From contig JAYGXS010000001.1 of the NCBI GenBank assembly GCA_036362985.1, positions 74,743,600 through 74,807,599 on the forward strand: 64,000 nt of DNA, written 5' to 3'. Below the pieces are notes generated by a model that did not search any database, was not told the DNA's origin, and was given only the letters and a program-made list of their open reading frames with translations. Shown here in pieces: positions 62,530 to 64,000 of this stretch. Numbering within the stretch: position 1 is the stretch's first letter; every line of letters begins with the position of its first letter. Source of the DNA: Ligula intestinalis. Its lineage: Eukaryota; Platyhelminthes; Cestoda; Diphyllobothriidea; Diphyllobothriidae. The position numbers and the translations under genes were made by a program.

Positions 62530-64000
62530 ACATTTAACGGTAAAGGATACAGATATGTGCACTTTACCAGCAAAATGTCATGTTCCGGCCGTCTCATTGA
62601 AGCAAACGTGATCAGAGTACGTTTTCGATTAGCTGAAGCTGGTGTTGATGACAGGCATTTGTGCTGAAAGAATAGTTATTTCTGCGATGAGGTCCTTTTT
62701 TCAGAAATCGACCGAAGTGGTCGTATGCGAAAAGAAATGCTCAAGAGAGCAAAGTGTGCATACTGCAACATTTGGAAACTGTCGGGCTTGATGAGAATGA
62801 GAAATATGCTTTATTTTTAGGGTACAAACGCAAAATTTTCAGCAAATTTGGCTTCATTCATGGAGAGCAAGGGATAAGATAAACGTCGTAGCATATTCAA
62901 AGTTTTAAAGTTTACACGACATCCACATCTGTTATGGAGACAGGTCTGCTTTCAACTTCTGAAATTTCGTTTCTTCACACGTGAGGTAGCGTGCTAGCAA
63001 TGAGAGTATAGAGTGCTGATAGGCCGATGTACGGCAAGACATATGACGGAAACTTCGACGGATAGTACGGGAAGACTCCGCAGCCATTACTTCAGAGTGG
63101 AGAGGATGAGGGACCTCACTAAGGATGCGATTAGCAAATTGCTCGAACGTTTTTTAAGTTTCAGATTAAAAAAACACAGGAAACACCGGACCTGAAAAAA
63201 CTACCATACACAGTTTGGTTGTCTATATACCTGGCAGACCTAATGCTATTTAAGATTGCAAACGGACAGTCCACAAGGAACACGATTTCAATTTTCAATT
63301 TTTATGAACCCCTTTTGCTTTTGCGCTATTGCAATTAGCTTTATTTAAGTGAATCATAATGTAGGCGTTTCCAGAATTTCCAGTTTTCGCTCTAAATTAA
63401 TTAATGGCAGGAATCGGAAACACTATTTGCTGAAATTTTCGGATATTACCTTCAAAATAGAGCGTTCTCTCTCTCTATCGGGCTCTCTCTCTCTAAGTTG
63501 CCGTTATTTATTACATTACTACTGAAATTTTATTCAGTAGGCATCTTAGTGCCTGCTAATATGTTCAACGGGCGTTGAAAACGGGTTTGTGGCTTTCGGA
63601 TACGGGGTAGGTTGAATGATTATTTGTTTTTAAGGGAAGGTTGAGACACTTATGGAGTTCGGGTTGTGGTCTGACTTATTATGTTTGATGGTACCTCGAC
63701 ACTTTGTGACACAATAGCTACGACACCGTTTTTCAAATTACGTGCTGCTTCTTAAATGCTTCATTGCGTTCAATACGCCACATCTAGTCTACGTGTTCCT
63801 TGCTTTGTCGGTTGTGGTCGGGAATATGATGAATGTGTGATGAATCCATTCATCCAAAAACCGTGAAGACGCGATGACTAAAAATGTACGTTTATTAGTC
63901 CAGGCTTTTGAACTCGTACGGGATTCCAGATATGAGTCTACCTGCGCATGTTTTCGACTTTCCTTCAGTTACCTATGATAAAGGAATCCCGAGGGAATCC
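62530..64000. other. Gene-free region
   Basis: No gene seen. CT microsatellite at 63463-63495. Confidence 0.45.
63463..63495. repeat. CT dinucleotide microsatellite
   Basis: Two CT runs separated by ATCGGG. Confidence 0.9.

Overview
The window is a gene-poor, repeat-rich piece of an animal nuclear genome. I infer a flatworm, most likely a large-genome tapeworm of the Spirometra/Diphyllobothrium kind. The reasons are spliceosomal introns of only 39-46 bp in the two real genes, abundant degraded Penelope-like elements (PLEs), many tRNA-derived short repeats and roughly 30 kb between genes. The species call is inference; no species-specific marker is visible. A run of 100 N (55873-55972) inside a CAC microsatellite shows this is a scaffold with a sized or placeholder gap.

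Only two genes are convincingly intact. Both encode full-length 451-residue alpha-tubulins on the minus strand (13397-14837 and 47150-48583). Each has a first coding exon consisting of the ATG alone, a second exon ending within an Arg codon, and a 39-bp second intron at the same place. The proteins differ at only about six positions. Divergence is patchy: the 5' end of exon 2, intron 1, promoter and 3' UTR are diverged, while the rest of exon 2, intron 2 and exon 3 are nearly identical. That pattern fits gene conversion between tandem paralogues.

The remainder is mobile DNA and its debris. There are three Penelope-like elements: a 5'-truncated copy with reverse transcriptase and GIY-YIG regions (26.2-27.5 kb), a plus-strand endonuclease scrap head-to-head with it (27.6-28.0 kb), and a near-complete copy flanked by about 86-bp direct repeats (32.0-34.75 kb). 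Hammerhead-ribozyme-like cores (CTGATGA ... GAAA) lie in or beside these elements and in isolated copies near 40.9-41.3 and 55.4 kb. DNA transposon debris includes a pogo/Tigger-like remnant with a C-terminal PCNA-box motif (12.3-12.9 kb), a 977-bp TA-flanked foldback element (36.07-37.05 kb), a two-copy TA-flanked TIR family (20.7 and 62.0 kb) and an inverted-repeat pair at 6.5-7.0 kb.

Several short-repeat families recur. One has a tRNA-like body bracketed by short inverted repeats (TTGACCCAA...), and two copies of its tail form snap-back hairpins. Other families are an Arg-tRNA-like SINE, a second SINE in an inverted cluster at 43.5-44.2 kb, a ~550-bp family (one copy with a 10-bp target duplication and a matching empty site), and at least seven copies of an element with a degenerate telomere-like (TTAGGG-type) core. 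Two weak candidate exons or gene fragments are flagged at 41.4-41.85 kb and 52.2-52.4 kb.
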